From positions 538,320 to 602,319 of the forward strand of contig BCIJ01000010.1 in NCBI GenBank assembly GCA_001599935.1: 64,000 nucleotides of DNA, given 5' to 3'. The DNA comes from Holtermannia corniformis. Lineage: Eukaryota > Basidiomycota > Tremellomycetes > Holtermanniales. Shown piece by piece: positions 32,121 to 44,062 of the stretch (position 1 is its first letter; each line of letters starts with the position of its first letter). The notes below the pieces were generated by a model. It was not told where the DNA came from. It did not search any database and saw nothing but the letters and a program-made list of their open reading frames with translations. The position numbers were made by a program, and so were the translations under genes.

Positions 32121-33554
32121 ATGCTCGTCCACGCAGCTGCCCTCGTCCTTGCGTCTAGCGCACTCGCTGCATCCGTCCCGGCCAAGCGGTGGGAGTATCA
32201 GCGGTAAGTGTGCTAAAGCTCTTGATGCCGCGCTGATCATTCAGCTACTATGACCTTGAAGGTGCGTCGCTCGAGGCCTGCTCCCACTGACCCTACAGGC
32301 CACCGCGGCGGCCGTGGCGAGCACTCGGAGAGCACCCTCGCATCGTTCGCCCAAGGCTTGATCGATGGCGTCACGACCCTCGAGATGGACAACGGCATCA
32401 CCGTCAGTAAAGACCTTCGTTTGTGCGATCACTGACCCGCAGGCTGACGGCCAAGTCCTCGTGTGGCACGACGAGGCCATTGACCCAACCAAATGCCGCG
32501 ACACGGCCCCGGTCACGCCCAACGACCCGCTGTTCCCATACGTCGGCAAGCAGGTCGCAAACTTGACCCTTGCGCAGATCAAGACGCTCGACTGTGGCAG
32601 CCTCCGCCTGGCAGGGTTCCCCTTTCAGCTGACTGCGCCGGGTATCAAGCTGTCGACGTTGCAAGAGGTCTTTGACTTTGTCAAGGTGGGTTTCTGCGGG
32701 CATTGCCGACGCTCATGTCCAGTGCGCGACGGACGAGCCAGTGCTGTTCAACATTGAGTCAAAGGTGAGTGTACGGCGTCACAGCTCGGGCTGAACAGTG
32801 CAGGTCAACCCCGAGCAAACCAACGCAACTCGCGGCCCGGAAGACTTTGTCGACGCCCAGCACGCTGTGTTCCAGTCAAACGGTCTTGTCGACCGCATCA
32901 CCTACCAGGTGAGCTTCTTTCGAGCGGATCCCAGCTGATCATTAGTCCTTTGACTGGCGTACACTCGTCCTCTCCAAGGAGCGCTTGCCCGAACTCCGTA
33001 CATCGGCACTGTGCGATGACACGACCATCTATAAGAACCCGTCTGCTACCTCGACCGGGAATCTCACCGTCCACGGTCAAGGCGCCGGCAATTGGTTGGC
33101 CGGGATCGACATCGATTCTTTCAACGGCAGCACTGTTGCCGAGCGAGTTGGTATGTACTTGACGTGGTTGTGCACTAGCTGACGATCATCAGTGCAAGCG
33201 GCAGCGTCAATCAATGCCGACCTAATCAGCCCCGTCGCCACAGCTTATGCCACGCCGGCGACCGCTCCCGATCCAACGTTCCCCGCTTGGATTGCATTTG
33301 CCAACGAAACCATGGTTGACGCTGCCCATGACCTCGGCCTCAAGGTTGCCGTGTGGACGCCGAACCGCTTAGAAAACATAAAGTACCTACTGGATATCGA
33401 CGTTGACGGCATCATTACCGATTACCCCGCCATCGTCCGCTCCTACATCGAGCAACGGGGCGGGTACGACCTCGCGCCAAAAGCTGACGCGGCGCGCGTC
33501 TGGCAGTGCTACGACAAGCACGCTCAGTTTGCTTCAACAAACGCGACTGTATAA
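32121..33554 (+). CDS. Secreted glycerophosphodiester phosphodiesterase
   Basis: Hydrolyses glycerophosphodiesters to glycerol-3-phosphate plus alcohol. ATG 32121 opens a signal peptide (MLVHAAALVLASSALAASVP), chosen over in-frame codons upstream. GDPD motifs across small introns: GHRGGRGEHSESTLASF (substrate-binding HRG and the E of SEST), VTTLEMDNGIT, DGQVLVWHDEAID (catalytic His and Asp/Glu), CATDEPVLFNIESK, and the late LGLKVAVWTPNRLENIKYLL and VDGIITDYPAIV, which hold the conserved T-D-Y-P. The short closing segment contains VWQCYDKHAQF. N-glycosylation sequons (NLT, NGS, NET) fit a secreted enzyme. It converges on the multidomain carboxylase, with 19 bp between stops. Confidence 0.9.
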
Positions 33555-33573
33555 CCAAATGCTATGCATACAA

Positions 33574-36500
33574 CTACTTCAGCGTGATAATGACTTGGCC
33601 CGGGTCCACTAGCGTGCCTGGCTTGCTGACTACGCGGCCTACGGTGTGACCGTCCATGTGGTCCTCGGCGCGAACGTCTGCGGGCGTCAGCAACGCCATG
33701 ATTTGGCAGCAACGTACGGATCTCCATCTTCATTGCTTCGAGGATGGCGAGGCTTTGACCAGCCTTGACGACATCGCCCACGGCAACCAGCACCTTCCAT
33801 ACACTTGCAGTCATCGGTGACGACACCTCGATTGTACCGCCTGGAGAGTCAGCAACTTGCGCAAAATGCTCAAGATCGCTCACCTTCATTCTCGTCCTCA
33901 GCATCGTCTTCTTTGGCAGCTTGCGCCGCTCGCCATTCGGCCAGCATTTGATTCTCCCTTTCTCCGATTGCCTTTCCCGCAGCATCGCGCTTGGCAACGA
34001 CTGCATCCGTCTCTTCCTTGACTGAATCGGTGAACGCCTTGTACTTGACCGGGTCGAATGTCGTGTCCTCAGATTCAAAGTGGTAGCGGCCGGTCTTGAA
34101 CGCCTCGAAGATACGGTCAAACTCGGCCTGGTCGACCTCGTGGAATTGAATCTGGTCGAATGTACGGTACAGCCATGGCTTGGTGAAGCCCGGCTTGGAT
34201 GCATATGTCTGCCATGTCAGCTCTTAGGCAGTCTCGTTGACCACTCACATCCCAAGCAGCGAGCGAACGACCCCACAGCTGGTAACCACCCGGCGCGTCC
34301 ATCGGATAGACTGCCGCTTAGCTCAATCTCGATCAAATGCCGCACTCACTGACACCGAGCGGCCCACCGAGGCCGACGGTACCCTCTGGAGTGAAGAGAC
34401 GGACGGGGTTGTATTTCTGCGCAACGTACACTAATCTAAGACGGTCAATTGCTGCAAGCAGGCCCGTGAACGTACCTCGGATCCATCGGCAGGAACAGCG
34501 GGGTGCCGGCAAGGAAGCTAACCTCGGTGACAAGTCTGGCAGATCAGCCGAGAGCCCTGACAATCACTGAACATACTGGGGGCAGGCAACGATCGAGCGA
34601 GAGGCCTTGGCGACATCTTCTTCTGCATTGGCTTTGGCAATGTACTCCATGTTGTCCGGGAGGTAGGTGGCCGAGCTTCGCACCGTCGCCATGTAATCAG
34701 CAACCGCGGCTTTGCTGATGGGATCATCAAGCAAGATCGGCAGCTTGAACAGGCGCGATGGCAGCGGCTCGTGAGAGTGCGCAAGAGACTGCTCGAGGGC
34801 CACAAGGCCATCGAGCATGGCCATTTGAGACGTCACAAGCGCATCGAATTCGACGCAGAATGCTGGGATTGTCAGTGGCATTGGAGTCGCGCGCCGACGC
34901 ACCTCTGGCACACCCATTGATGGCGGTGACTCCGGGTACAGCTCCAGCCTCGAGCTTGTTGACAATGTTTTGCACATGGGCTCTAAGCAGCGCGTTGGCC
35001 GTCATCGGGCCGTACGTGACTTGGATAGCGCATTCACCGGCCTGCGGGAATCAGCGAGTGCCAGAGCTAAGACCGATCAAATAACCTGGCGGAACTTGAC
35101 CAAAACCTTGTCCTCGTCTGCCGGAATTTCGTGCAGGATCGTCTCGTGCCACTCGTCTGGCAACTCGATGTTGAGAATATGCAGGTCTTTGGCGTCGCCT
35201 GTCGCAAACGATTTGACCGCCACGAGGTATCGCTCGGTTCTTCGGCGCAACTCGACTGCCGACTGCCAGCTGATGCGCTTGAACTGAAACTTGTCACCGG
35301 GGCGACATTGTCCCAAGCGCCAAAAGTCGGCGCGCACAATCGTCGTCGTCGTTGCAAGCCCACCAGCCATAGGTCCGTCCTGCGATGTCAGCTGGATTGC
35401 ATCGTCGACGATTCACTTACGACCGGAAGAATGACCGCATCGTCGCCGTTCCAGTTGAGGCCGCCGTACGTATACGGCTCGTCAATGACGTTGGCTGGGT
35501 GGCTGCCGCCTTCACCACCATCAGTCCGTGCCCAGTTGAGCTTTGGCCCTTTGAGTCGGTAGCCGCTGCGTGTGGCATTGTGCGATAGTTGCCAGAGCGT
35601 GTTGTAGAGGATATCACGGTCTGCAAGTCAGCAAGGCAGCGAGACAGCAGGAACTCACCAGCCTCGGTGACAAACTCGGGGTCATCATGTGGTCCAGGCA
35701 TGCAGTAGAGCTGCCATTCTTTCGACCAAAACTTGTCAAGGCGGTATTGAGATGGCAGCGACAGAGATTGCGCTTCTGCCGCCCATTGCGCAGATTGGCT
35801 GTCAAGATCCAGCGAGTCGTTGGGCCGCAGCTGGCGACCTTGGTACCCACCAAACCCTAGTGTCGACGTCGTGCTCTTCGATCCGAGGTACTTTGGGACG
35901 GCTGGGAACCCGCCCTTGACCGCGAGATAGGTACGACAGCCGCTGCTGACCATGCCAATCTTGACACGACTGCCGGCGGGCACGCTGAGCCGGGTGTACA
36001 TGTCCGCAGTCTTGCCATCGATAGTAATGTCGACGACACCGCCGGTGACGGCAATCACAGCCGCCACGTTGAAAAGCAGCTCGGGTCCAATAAGCGTAAT
36101 CTCGAGCGCCTCGGTCGTCTCGGCATTGCCTGCGAGTATGTTGGCAAGTCGGAACGACAGCGAATCCATCGGTCCAGATTCTGGCACCCCATTGCCGATG
36201 CCCCGCCGAGCAGGCCAGTCTTGCACCGTTGTGTACGCTCCTCCCGAGATGACGTCGATTGTCTGCGGCGTGAATTTGAACGAGTCACTCGAGAGGAACG
36301 CCGTGGTCGTATCGCCCGCCTTGAACGCCTCGGACTCGATGATGGCTGCAAGGTACTGAATGTTGGTAGGGCAGCCTTGTACTTTCGACAAGGTCAGAGC
36401 GTCGTGCATTTTGCTTGCCGCGGCGTCGTGCGTCTCGGCCCAGACGATGACCTTGGCAATCATAGGGTCATAGTAGGGCGAGATGTTGGTACCGCTCGTG

Positions 36501-37945
36501 ATCCAGGTGTCGATCCGAACGCCAGGCGCGTCGTGCCACTCGACGTGCTGCAGCAGGCCCGGTGACGGCGCAAAGTTGCGAGACGGCACCTCGGCGTACA
36601 CGCGCGACTCGATGGCAAAGCCAGTCGGGCCAGGCTTTTGAATCCCAGCAAGCAGCTCGTAGGGTATGCCTCCTTTGCCTCGCGCCTGCATCTCGGCTTG
36701 CTGCAGCATGAGCGAGACGAGGTCGACGTCGTAGCACATTTCGGTGATGCCGTGCTCGACTTGGAGGCGTGTGCTGCTAGCGTCAGCTGACACCACGCTA
36801 GGGCACAGTACTTACTTCATCTCGAGAAAGTAGAACTCGCCGGTAAGGTCGTCGACCAGAAATCTGCCCTGTCAGCTAGATCGCTCGACTTGCAACCACT
36901 CACTCGACGGTTCCGGCGCTGCCATACGATACGTTGCTCGCGAGGCGCACAGCACACTCGGTCACCTTTTCGCGCATCCCTGAGCTGTCAGGCAAGCTCT
37001 CCCGCCATCACACACTCACCTGGTCGACTGTGAACAAACGGCGATGGGCACTCCTCGACGACCTTTTGGTGTCTCCGCTGGATCGAGCACTCGCGTTCGC
37101 CAAAGTGGACGGCCTGGCCGAGACCGTTGCCAAACACTTGCACTTCGACATGTCGGCTCTTGGCGACGTACTTTTCCATGAACATGGCCGCGTTGCTGAA
37201 CAGGGTTGCCCCACGGTCGGTGACGGACTGGAAAGCGGCGGCGATCTCGGAGGGCGAGTGACAGATTTGGAGACCCATGCCGCCGCCTCCGGCTGTTGCT
37301 TTGAGCATGACCTGATTGTCAGCTATGTCGGGTTGGCTGCAAGCACGTACGGGGTAGCCTATCACCTCGGCTGCCTTCATCGCGTCTTCTGCCGAGTTTA
37401 ACAGATCCGACCCTTTGATCACTGGCACCTGCGGTCGTCAGCTCCGTCGTGCGACCTGGACCACTCACTCCAGCTTTCTCGGCCAACTCGCGCGCCGTAT
37501 GCTTGAGACCAAACTGATTGATGACCCGGCTGGGTGGGCCTACCCAGACGAGTCCTGCCGCCTCGACTCGCTCACAAAAGCCAGCATTCTCCGAGAGGAA
37601 GCCTGCAAGGTCAGCCGAGCTCCTGTCCTCTTCACCCACCATAGCCTGGGATCACAGCGTGTGCCCCACTCTTCCTCGCGACCTCGAGCACGGCATCTCT
37701 GTCTCGTCAGCTCCATCTCATCTCCAACCCACTCACTCGTCAATGTACGCCGTCTGATCACTGCCTGGCAGCTTGAACACTTCGTCGGCGAGCCGGACGT
37801 GCAGCGAGCCCCTGTCTGCCGTCGTGTAGATAGCTATAGAGACCAGACCCAACGCCTTGAGACTCTTGATCGCTCGCACGGCAATCTCGCCGCGGTTGGC
37901 GATGAGAACCCGCTTGACATGGGTAAAGTCGCCAATGAGAGTCAT
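33574..37945 (-). CDS. Biotin-dependent multidomain carboxylase (urea carboxylase-like; biotin carboxylase-KipA-KipI-biotinyl)
   Basis: About 1,240 residues over many small introns. ATG 37943-37945 begins MTLIGDFTHVKRVLIANRGE, then IAVRAIKSL, the biotin-carboxylase N-lobe. Next are the ATP-grasp loop KATAGGGGMGLQ, HVEVQVFGNGLGQAVHFGER with ECSIQRRHQKVVEECP, FLEMNTRLQVEHGITEM, and the C-lobe YAEVPSRNFAPSPG. Next is a KipA/AHS2 domain (IDVISGGAYTTVQDWPARRG, SGPMDSLSFRLANILAGN, about 36300-35100), a KipI/AHS1 domain (about 35060-34140; LPILLDDPISKAAVADYM, LGGPLG, MDAPGGYQLWGR), and a C-terminal biotinyl domain with the lysine in LEAMKMEI (about 33735). This is the urea carboxylase order but with no allophanate hydrolase. 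Its neighbour is a LamB/PxpA gene, so I favour 5-oxoproline/lactam use over urea. Plain urea carboxylase is the alternative. Confidence 0.9.
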
Positions 37946-38438
37946 GATGGTGAGAACTGGCTTGGCCCGTGCGTGGATAGTCGCGAGGGCTGTCTGCTCG
38001 CATGCTCATCATCTGACGTGCGGATAGAGTCTGTGCTCAGGCCATGTTCCGTGGACGATGAGTTTGCCGAGGATTCGGTCAATCGTTATCGACTGCTGCG
38101 TCCATCTTCCGTGCCGTGATGGCGTCCGGGGCGAGCGATCTCATCGTCCGGGGCGCCTGGGATGAACAAAGCTGGCGAGATGCGTGGAGCAGGGAACATC
38201 CACGGAGCTGGCTGATCACTATCGAGATGCAAGCGAGGTCAGTTGACAGCGACCGTCGCTTGGAGCATCGCGAGCATGCGGTATCGCAGGCATCTCATCG
38301 CATCGCGGTGTGGACTCGCCGAGTCTGACCGGTGCGGATGGCTCACGGCGAGAGCTCGACCGGTCATGCACACGGAGATGAACGCGAGCAGTCCAAGTGC
38401 AACCGGAGATACAGATACATGGCTATAAACTATGCACC
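37946..38438. other. Intergenic between the carboxylase and LamB genes
   Basis: 493 bp between two minus-strand genes: downstream of the LamB gene and upstream of the carboxylase. It should hold the carboxylase promoter. No convincing ORF or repeat was seen. Confidence 0.35.
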
Positions 38439-39412
38439 CTAGACGTACAACTGGGCGTTCACCTCGTCCACCGCCTGGCGAGCAGCCGCTACATTCTCCC
38501 TGCAAGCCGCAAAGTCCGAGTGCAAGCACAATGTAAACGGCTTGCCCTTGACGCCGACGTCGACCATGGTGTAGTCGACCGAGGGAATCTTGCCCTCGAG
38601 CCCGAGCGACCGTGTCACGTCAAAGATTTCACTCGGTGGGATCGTTCGCGAGCCAGGGACACCCATGAGGGCGCCAGCGTTGTTGTAGTTGATATCGACA
38701 AACGCTTCCGGGATGAACGGGATCCCATACTTTTTTGCGCCCGACTCGTGCAGTGTGCCGGGCAGACCGTAGATGGGCACGCCAAAGTTTGCGATCGCTC
38801 GCATCGACGCGTCGTTGAGCGGCTCGTTGTCTTGCATCATAATGTACTGCCAGTCTTAGCGACCGGCACGAGCACGCTGGCGTACTCACCCACATGCCGT
38901 GCGGCTTGATGTGGTTGAGCGGGAGCCCAGCCTCGTCCAAGAACGCCTTGAGCGCGCCGACCTGGTACATCCTGCGCCGTCAGCTCGGTCCGTCTTGCCA
39001 TCGACCTACATCTCTGCATACGCCTGCTCGGCGTCCATGGCCAAGACCCGGCGGCCGAAGCCGATCTTGTCGGGAAACCCTGGGTCTAGTGTGTGTGAGC
39101 ACCGACGTGCGTTTGAGACTATTGCACGTACGGGCTCCAACCTTGACGCCGTGCTTCTTGGCCTCGGCGACTGTGCGCTGCATCACGACGGGGTCGCCGG
39201 CATGGCCACCGCAGGCGAGGTTGATGACATCGACCAGAGGCATCAGCTGCTACATGAGCTTTGTTCTCGAGATCATCGCTGCCACCGACCTCGGCGTCCG
39301 GACCCGCGTTCCACTGGCCAAAGGCCTCACCGCAGTCGATATTGATCTCGATCCGTGAGAGCTCGGACCCCTGGCCGGTAGAGTTTGAAGCGAGCGCGGC
39401 GACGGAAGGCAT
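38439..39412 (-). CDS. LamB/YcsF family protein (5-oxoprolinase subunit A, PxpA-like)
   Basis: In bacteria PxpA acts with PxpB (KipI) and PxpC (KipA) in ATP-dependent opening of 5-oxoproline to glutamate. Read across small introns: [56 protein letters not shown], then [64 protein letters not shown], and a C-terminus ending [14 protein letters not shown]. These are the LamB/YcsF motifs (N-x-D-x-GE, NxACGxHAGDP, HPGxPDxxGFGRR, KPHG). The start at 39410-39412 has an ACC-ATG context. An in-frame ATG at 39500-39502 would add an Arg-rich, acid-free, presequence-like MSRPVCISSLATSYRALRPA, so a mitochondrial form cannot be excluded. It shares its 5' region with the divergent transporter. Confidence 0.88.
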
Positions 39413-39806
39413 GGTAAAAGTACGACGTTGGCAGAGGCGGACGGCGGGTCGCAACGCTCTATAACTTGTCGCCAGGCTCGAGATGCACACTGGGCGGGAC
39501 ATGAGCGGACGGCGCGGCGTACAGAGCGCCGACTGGCATGCTTGATGATCTCGCGTACCGACGTCGGGCCGCGAGGAAGATGTCGACCGTGGACCCCGGA
39601 AGATGGCAGGAGTGCTTTTCTGGCTGCCGGCATCCAAGATATCGTTAGAGCACCGGAGAGGACGGATCGGCAGCTGATAGCGCCCGGAAGCTCAAACGGG
39701 TCCATGGCGGCGGGCAGGAACTCGCCAGGAGCTGCAGAGGTGCGCTCGAACCGTATATAGTCTGTGCGAGATGCACTGACTTGGTACAGTCTCCCGCCCA
39801 GCTTCG
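39413..39806. promoter_or_regulatory. Shared divergent promoter of the LamB-like and transporter genes
   Basis: 394 bp between outward-facing starts. A TATATA run (39754-39759) sits about 50 bp before the transporter ATG, and a CTATAAC element (39459-39465) about 47 bp from the LamB-like start. One TGATAG (about 39675) fits the GATA-factor consensus used in fungal nitrogen regulation. A single such hexamer is expected by chance, so this is only suggestive. Confidence 0.45.
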
Positions 39807-41838
39807 ATGAGCTCTCTGGAAAAGATGGACAGCAAGGAGGCCAGTGTGTCCTACGTCGTGGACCCCGTCGGCGCCGAGGAGGCCAAGCCGTACGACAGTG
39901 AAAACTATGACGCCGTGTTCGGTGAGCAGAAAGAGGGCATGGTCAATTACAAGAGTGTCGGATGGTCAGTCGATCGGGTGGCAGCCGGCGCGGCGCTGAC
40001 TTGGGCAGGATCCAAGCGACCATCATCATGCTCAAGACGATCATCGCGTGCGTTTAGTGGGGTGCTGAGAGTCATGGCTGATCAGTCAGGCTTGGTGTCT
40101 TGGCCATGCCGACCGTGCTGTCAGCAACTGGCGGTGTACCGGGCTCGCTCAGTCAGTCTTGTGCCACAGCCTCGAACACTTGCTGACTGGCCAGTCATCG
40201 TTGTCGTCGGCCTGCTCACAACCTGGACTGGCAAGGTCGTTGGAGACTTTAAGAAGATGTACCCCAGCGTGTACTCGATGGACGGCGGTGAGGCTAGCGC
40301 ACTACCGAGCGAGTTCACGGCTGACCCCACCAGTCGGCTACATCCTCGCCGGCAATGTCGGTCGCGAGTTCTACACGATTGCCTACCCACTCTTCATGAT
40401 CTTCCTCTCGGGCAGTGGCTTTGTCGCCATCTCGATCGCGTTCAACGCCATCACCAGCCATGCGACATGCACTGTAGCCTGGGTGGCCATTGTGAGTGTC
40501 CACGCAAAGTGCTTTCCTCGCTCACACCCGCAGGCAATGATCGGTACTTTCTGCCTCGCCTCGATCCAGACGCTCAACCGTGTCTCCATTCTCGGCTGGA
40601 TTGGCTTCGTCTCGGTCATGGCCGCCATCATCATCAGTCTGTCGCTGTGACTGGCCTAGACGCAACTCACACTCGCAGTCTCCATCGCCGTTGGCGTCGT
40701 CGACCGCCCTGCCGCTGCACCAGCAACTGGGCCATGGGACAAGGACATTCACGCATTCAACAACAAGGCTTCGCTCATTGACGCCATGGGCGCTGTCACC
40801 ACCGTCATCTTTTCCTACTCTGGAACGCCCGCTTTGTGAGTACTGCGTGCGTGCGTTGTCATCCGGCTGACTGGCACTAGCTTCAACGTCATCGGTGAGA
40901 TGCGCAGGCCTCAGGACTACAACAAGGCTCTCTACACGTGCCAGACTGTTGTGACGGCCACCTACCTTGTGAGTCGCTCGGCGCACTGTAGGAGCACAGC
41001 TGACACTTGATAGACCATCGGCATTGGTTCGTCTGCCCTTGTATGCTCCGACAGCGACTGACAGCTGCAGTCGTCTACTACTTTGCTGGCCAGTACCTGA
41101 CTTCGCCGGCACTCGGCAGCGCGGGTCCCATGATCAAAAAGGTCGCATACGGTACGTTGCTCCGTGCGCCTCGTTCCACGCTGACCAGCTACAGGTATCG
41201 CGCTTCCCGGGCTCTTTGGTGTGTCGAACGCAAACGTCCTACTTGCCCAGCTTACGCCCCACAGTCAGTGTGACAATCTACACCCATGTCGGCGCCAAAG
41301 CCATCTTCGTCCGCCTCCTTCGGTACGTCCCTCTGCTTGTGCGAATCACTGCACTGACGCTTCCCAGCGGCTCGGAACACTTGACAGCTCACTCGTTCAT
41401 CCACTGGGCAGTCTGGCTCGGCACGGTTGCCGGCTGTGTCTTTCTCTCGTTCATCCTAGCCGAGTCGATCCCCTTCTTTGGAGATCTCGTCGGTCTGATC
41501 GGTGCCACTCTTGTACGTTGCTACTCTTTTGACGACATCAACTGACATTGTCAGGGCGTCCTCATGTGCATGACCACGATGGGTGAGTTGCCCAGCTGAA
41601 CCAACCACGCGCTAACATCTCAGGCCTAATGTGGCTCAAGATGCACTGGAAGGACCGTGCTACGAACAAGACGCTCTACTACAAGGCTCTGGTCGCGCTC
41701 AACGTCTTCCTCGTCATCGCCGGCATCTTCACGACCATCACAGGCACCTGGGCCGCGGTCGTCGGGATCCGCAAGTCGTATTCGACCGGAACCATCTCGA
41801 GTCCCTTTAGTTGTGCAGACAATTCTGGCGGTGCTTAA
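39807..41838 (+). CDS. Amino-acid transporter, AAAP (Aa_trans) family
   Basis: About ten-TM secondary transporter resembling fungal neutral amino-acid permeases (Mtr type). ATG 39807 gives MSSLEKMDSKEASVSYVVDP and an acidic cytosolic leader. After an intron, SVGWIQATIIMLKTIIALGV is the conserved TM1 entry. Later helices include LLVIVVVGLLTTWTGKVVGD, FMIFLSGSGFVAISIAFNAI, AMIGTFCLASIQTLNRVSIL, GWIGFVSVMAAIIISLSL, VTTVIFSYSGTPAFFNVIGE with MRRPQDYNKAL, VTIYTHVGAKAIFVRLLRGS, and SIPFFGDLVGLIGATLGVLM. The last exon encodes VFLVIAGIFTTITGTWAAVV and ends in a short Cys-containing tail. Divergence from a LamB/PxpA gene suggests uptake of a lactam or 5-oxoproline; this is inference from position. Confidence 0.87.
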
Positions 41839-41993
41839 ATCAGTCGAGCGGAGAGGCTAGAGAGGTATATTGTATGGTATGCGCACCGACGTTGTTGCCG
41901 GCAAACTGGGATGGATCATGAGATGCGCTATACGATCTGACAGTCTATGTGTCTGCCAAGTACTTTCATACACGCTTTTACACTACATACAAC

Positions 41994-43160
41994 CTAATGC
42001 CCGAGCGCCGCCAAGCTCGCCATGACGCTTGGGTCCTCGGGATACCCCCCGCTGTCGAGTAGAGCGCGCAGGCGGTCCGTCTCGCGCTCGAGCCATACGT
42101 TGCCCTGATCCAGCCACTTGCAGAGGCTGACGGCGCGCAAGAGGATCGCACTCTTGCTCTGGCTGTCCTTCTTGCCATCCATCCCGGCGCTAGCGAGCCG
42201 AGCCGCCGCTGGGCGGCCAAGCAGCGTTACGCTCCCCGTTGTGCCCCTGGCATCACCGATGAGCTCGTTGGTAGCTGGCCAGGGATCGTTGACGTCGAGC
42301 GACTGGATTGCCGCGAGTTCGGCGTAGCCCAGGCGAATGTGGTTGCGACGTTTCTGCTCTGAAGCAATGTGGTTCTTGCGTTTCTCGGCCTGGGTGAGGT
42401 ACGTGCGCGACGGTGGAGGCTGGGAGGGGGAACCGGCCTCGGCGGGTTTGGTGTTGTTGACGGGCGTGAGAGAGAGAGATGGGTCGCGGGTGGGAGTGGC
42501 CGCTGCAACTGGTGCGTCTAGATGATTCGCTTGTTTCGGCGCGGTCGTGTCTTCTGTCGACTTGTCCTGCGCAGGGACCGACGTCTCATCGGGCGTCGAC
42601 GTCTTCCGTTCGACGGCTTTGAGAAGCTCGGGGTCGATCGGAACGTCGGCAGTCTGGTCGTGCTCATCCGCCTTGGCGTCCTCCACTGCCTTCTCAGCCT
42701 CTGCAACTGGCTCATCGACTGCCTGATCACCCTTGGCTGCACGCCTCGACGCTCTCGCCTTGAGCACAGCTGGGCTAACCGTTTGCGCGGCGCGAAATGG
42801 CGGTGGCCCTCGCAGCTTTTTGCCCTTGGCCGAGCTCGGACCCGCACCTGCATCCGATGGCGTCGACTCTGCCTGCTGCGACGCCGTCCTCGTCCGCTTC
42901 TTGCCATTCTCCTCGTCGACCTGGCCGAGGCCCATCAAGAGCTCGGCGTCGTCCCATTCTTCACCGCGGTTCCGGCGCTTTGACCGGCGGGGAGAAGGAA
43001 GGTCGGTTGGCACGGCTTTGGCGGCATCGAGAAGGAGTGAGAGAGCCGAACGCGACGGTGATTGCTGAGATGACGACTCGGCGGGTGGCTGTAGTTGATC
43101 AGCATGATCCTACGGATGTCTGCAACGCACCGCCGTGTCAACAACAACGTTCGGTTTCAT
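41994..43160 (-). CDS. bHLH transcription factor
   Basis: 374 residues. Exon 1 (43160-43131) encodes MKPNVVVDTA; a 42-nt GTGCGT intron follows; exon 2 (43088-41994) opens PPAESSSQQSPSRSALSLLL, then DAAKAVPTDLPSPRRSKRRN. The long middle is disordered, rich in Ala, Glu and Pro. The bHLH region (about 42370-42070) has basic stretch TQAEKRKNHIASEQKRRNHI, then RLGYAELAAI, a loop of about 50 residues, and helix 2 SKSAILLRAVSLCKWL. The HIASEQKRR pattern puts the E-box-contacting Glu in place (H-x-x-x-E-x-x-R-R). The basic SPRRSKRRNRGEEW near the N-terminus could be an NLS. The gene converges on the transporter, with stops about 155 bp apart. Target genes cannot be inferred. Confidence 0.85.
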
Positions 43161-44062
43161 GTGGAGCAGAGGGCCGTGCGAGCAGAGGTGACTTTTCCGA
43201 TCAACAACGCCTGATACGACTTGGCGACTTGCTGAACGCTCTCAGAGGCCACTCGCAATGTCGTTGAGGCTGTCAAGGATGCTCACCAAGCAACCCATGC
43301 TGGATTAACGCCCCAAGGGGTTTACCCGCTCAAGGCGTTATGGAACGCCGCGTGCATCCAACCCCTCGTCCTGTACGCTGGTCACTCGATCCACCTGGAG
43401 CACGTCTGTACAGCGCGACAGCCTTGCTCGGCACAGGATCTCATCCATGCATCGCGATCGCTGATCGGGTTGTCGAGCTGCAAACGCATCGCTGATCGGC
43501 ATAGCTGCTCGCTGCCCACTCGATGGAACGCGTCCGTCGCTATCACGACCGCGCTCACAAAGGGCAGCCGGATCATCCGTGCCGGCTGCCTCTGGACCAT
43601 AGCTAGTCTGCCAAGCAAAATCCGCGCTCGTCCCTAGAGTCAAAGGATGGACCATTGCCGGAAGCACACCGCACGCACCGGGCTCTATCGGCTGCAGATC
43701 TCCTGGCAACGGCCCTTTTGCGGCCGACTCGGACCCAGATCTCGTCCGTGTGAACCGACGGGCGGTACCGGGAGCCAAGGACAATCGCTCACCTGCTCTG
43801 TATGGCAATTGACTGCGTCACCGCTTGCCACCCGAGTTCGCCACCCACTCAACTCGACCACCTGTATCGCGTAAGCGCCCAGGGCTTCGAGCTAACATTA
43901 AGGCAAACTCATTGACGTCTGCTGCTGACTTGCTCTTGGCTTTCTCCATTGTGTCAGCAAATCGTGCACTCCGTTGACCGTGTGCTTAGAGCGGCGAGCG
44001 GCGTCGAGAATCGATCAACACCGAGTGGCATCTCAAAACCTCCCTTCGACTAGCCAGTCACC
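43161..44062. promoter_or_regulatory. Long divergent intergenic region, no gene supported
   Basis: About 900 bp between outward-facing bHLH and Ytp1-family starts. Open frames on either strand (for example 43808-43338 minus) lack start context, splice partners and recognisable motifs. A small imperfect palindrome (AACGCC...GGCGTT) lies around 43308-43340. Regulatory content is presumed but not resolved. Confidence 0.35.

Noticed and set aside
33574..37945. Urea amidolyase (Dur1,2)
   Set aside because: Only the carboxylase half is present. No amidase signature sequence is found in the window, and the neighbour is LamB/YcsF.
43338..43808. Minus-strand 156-codon open frame in the bHLH/Ytp1 intergenic region
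   Set aside because: No family motifs, start context or splice partners, and composition unlike neighbouring coding exons.
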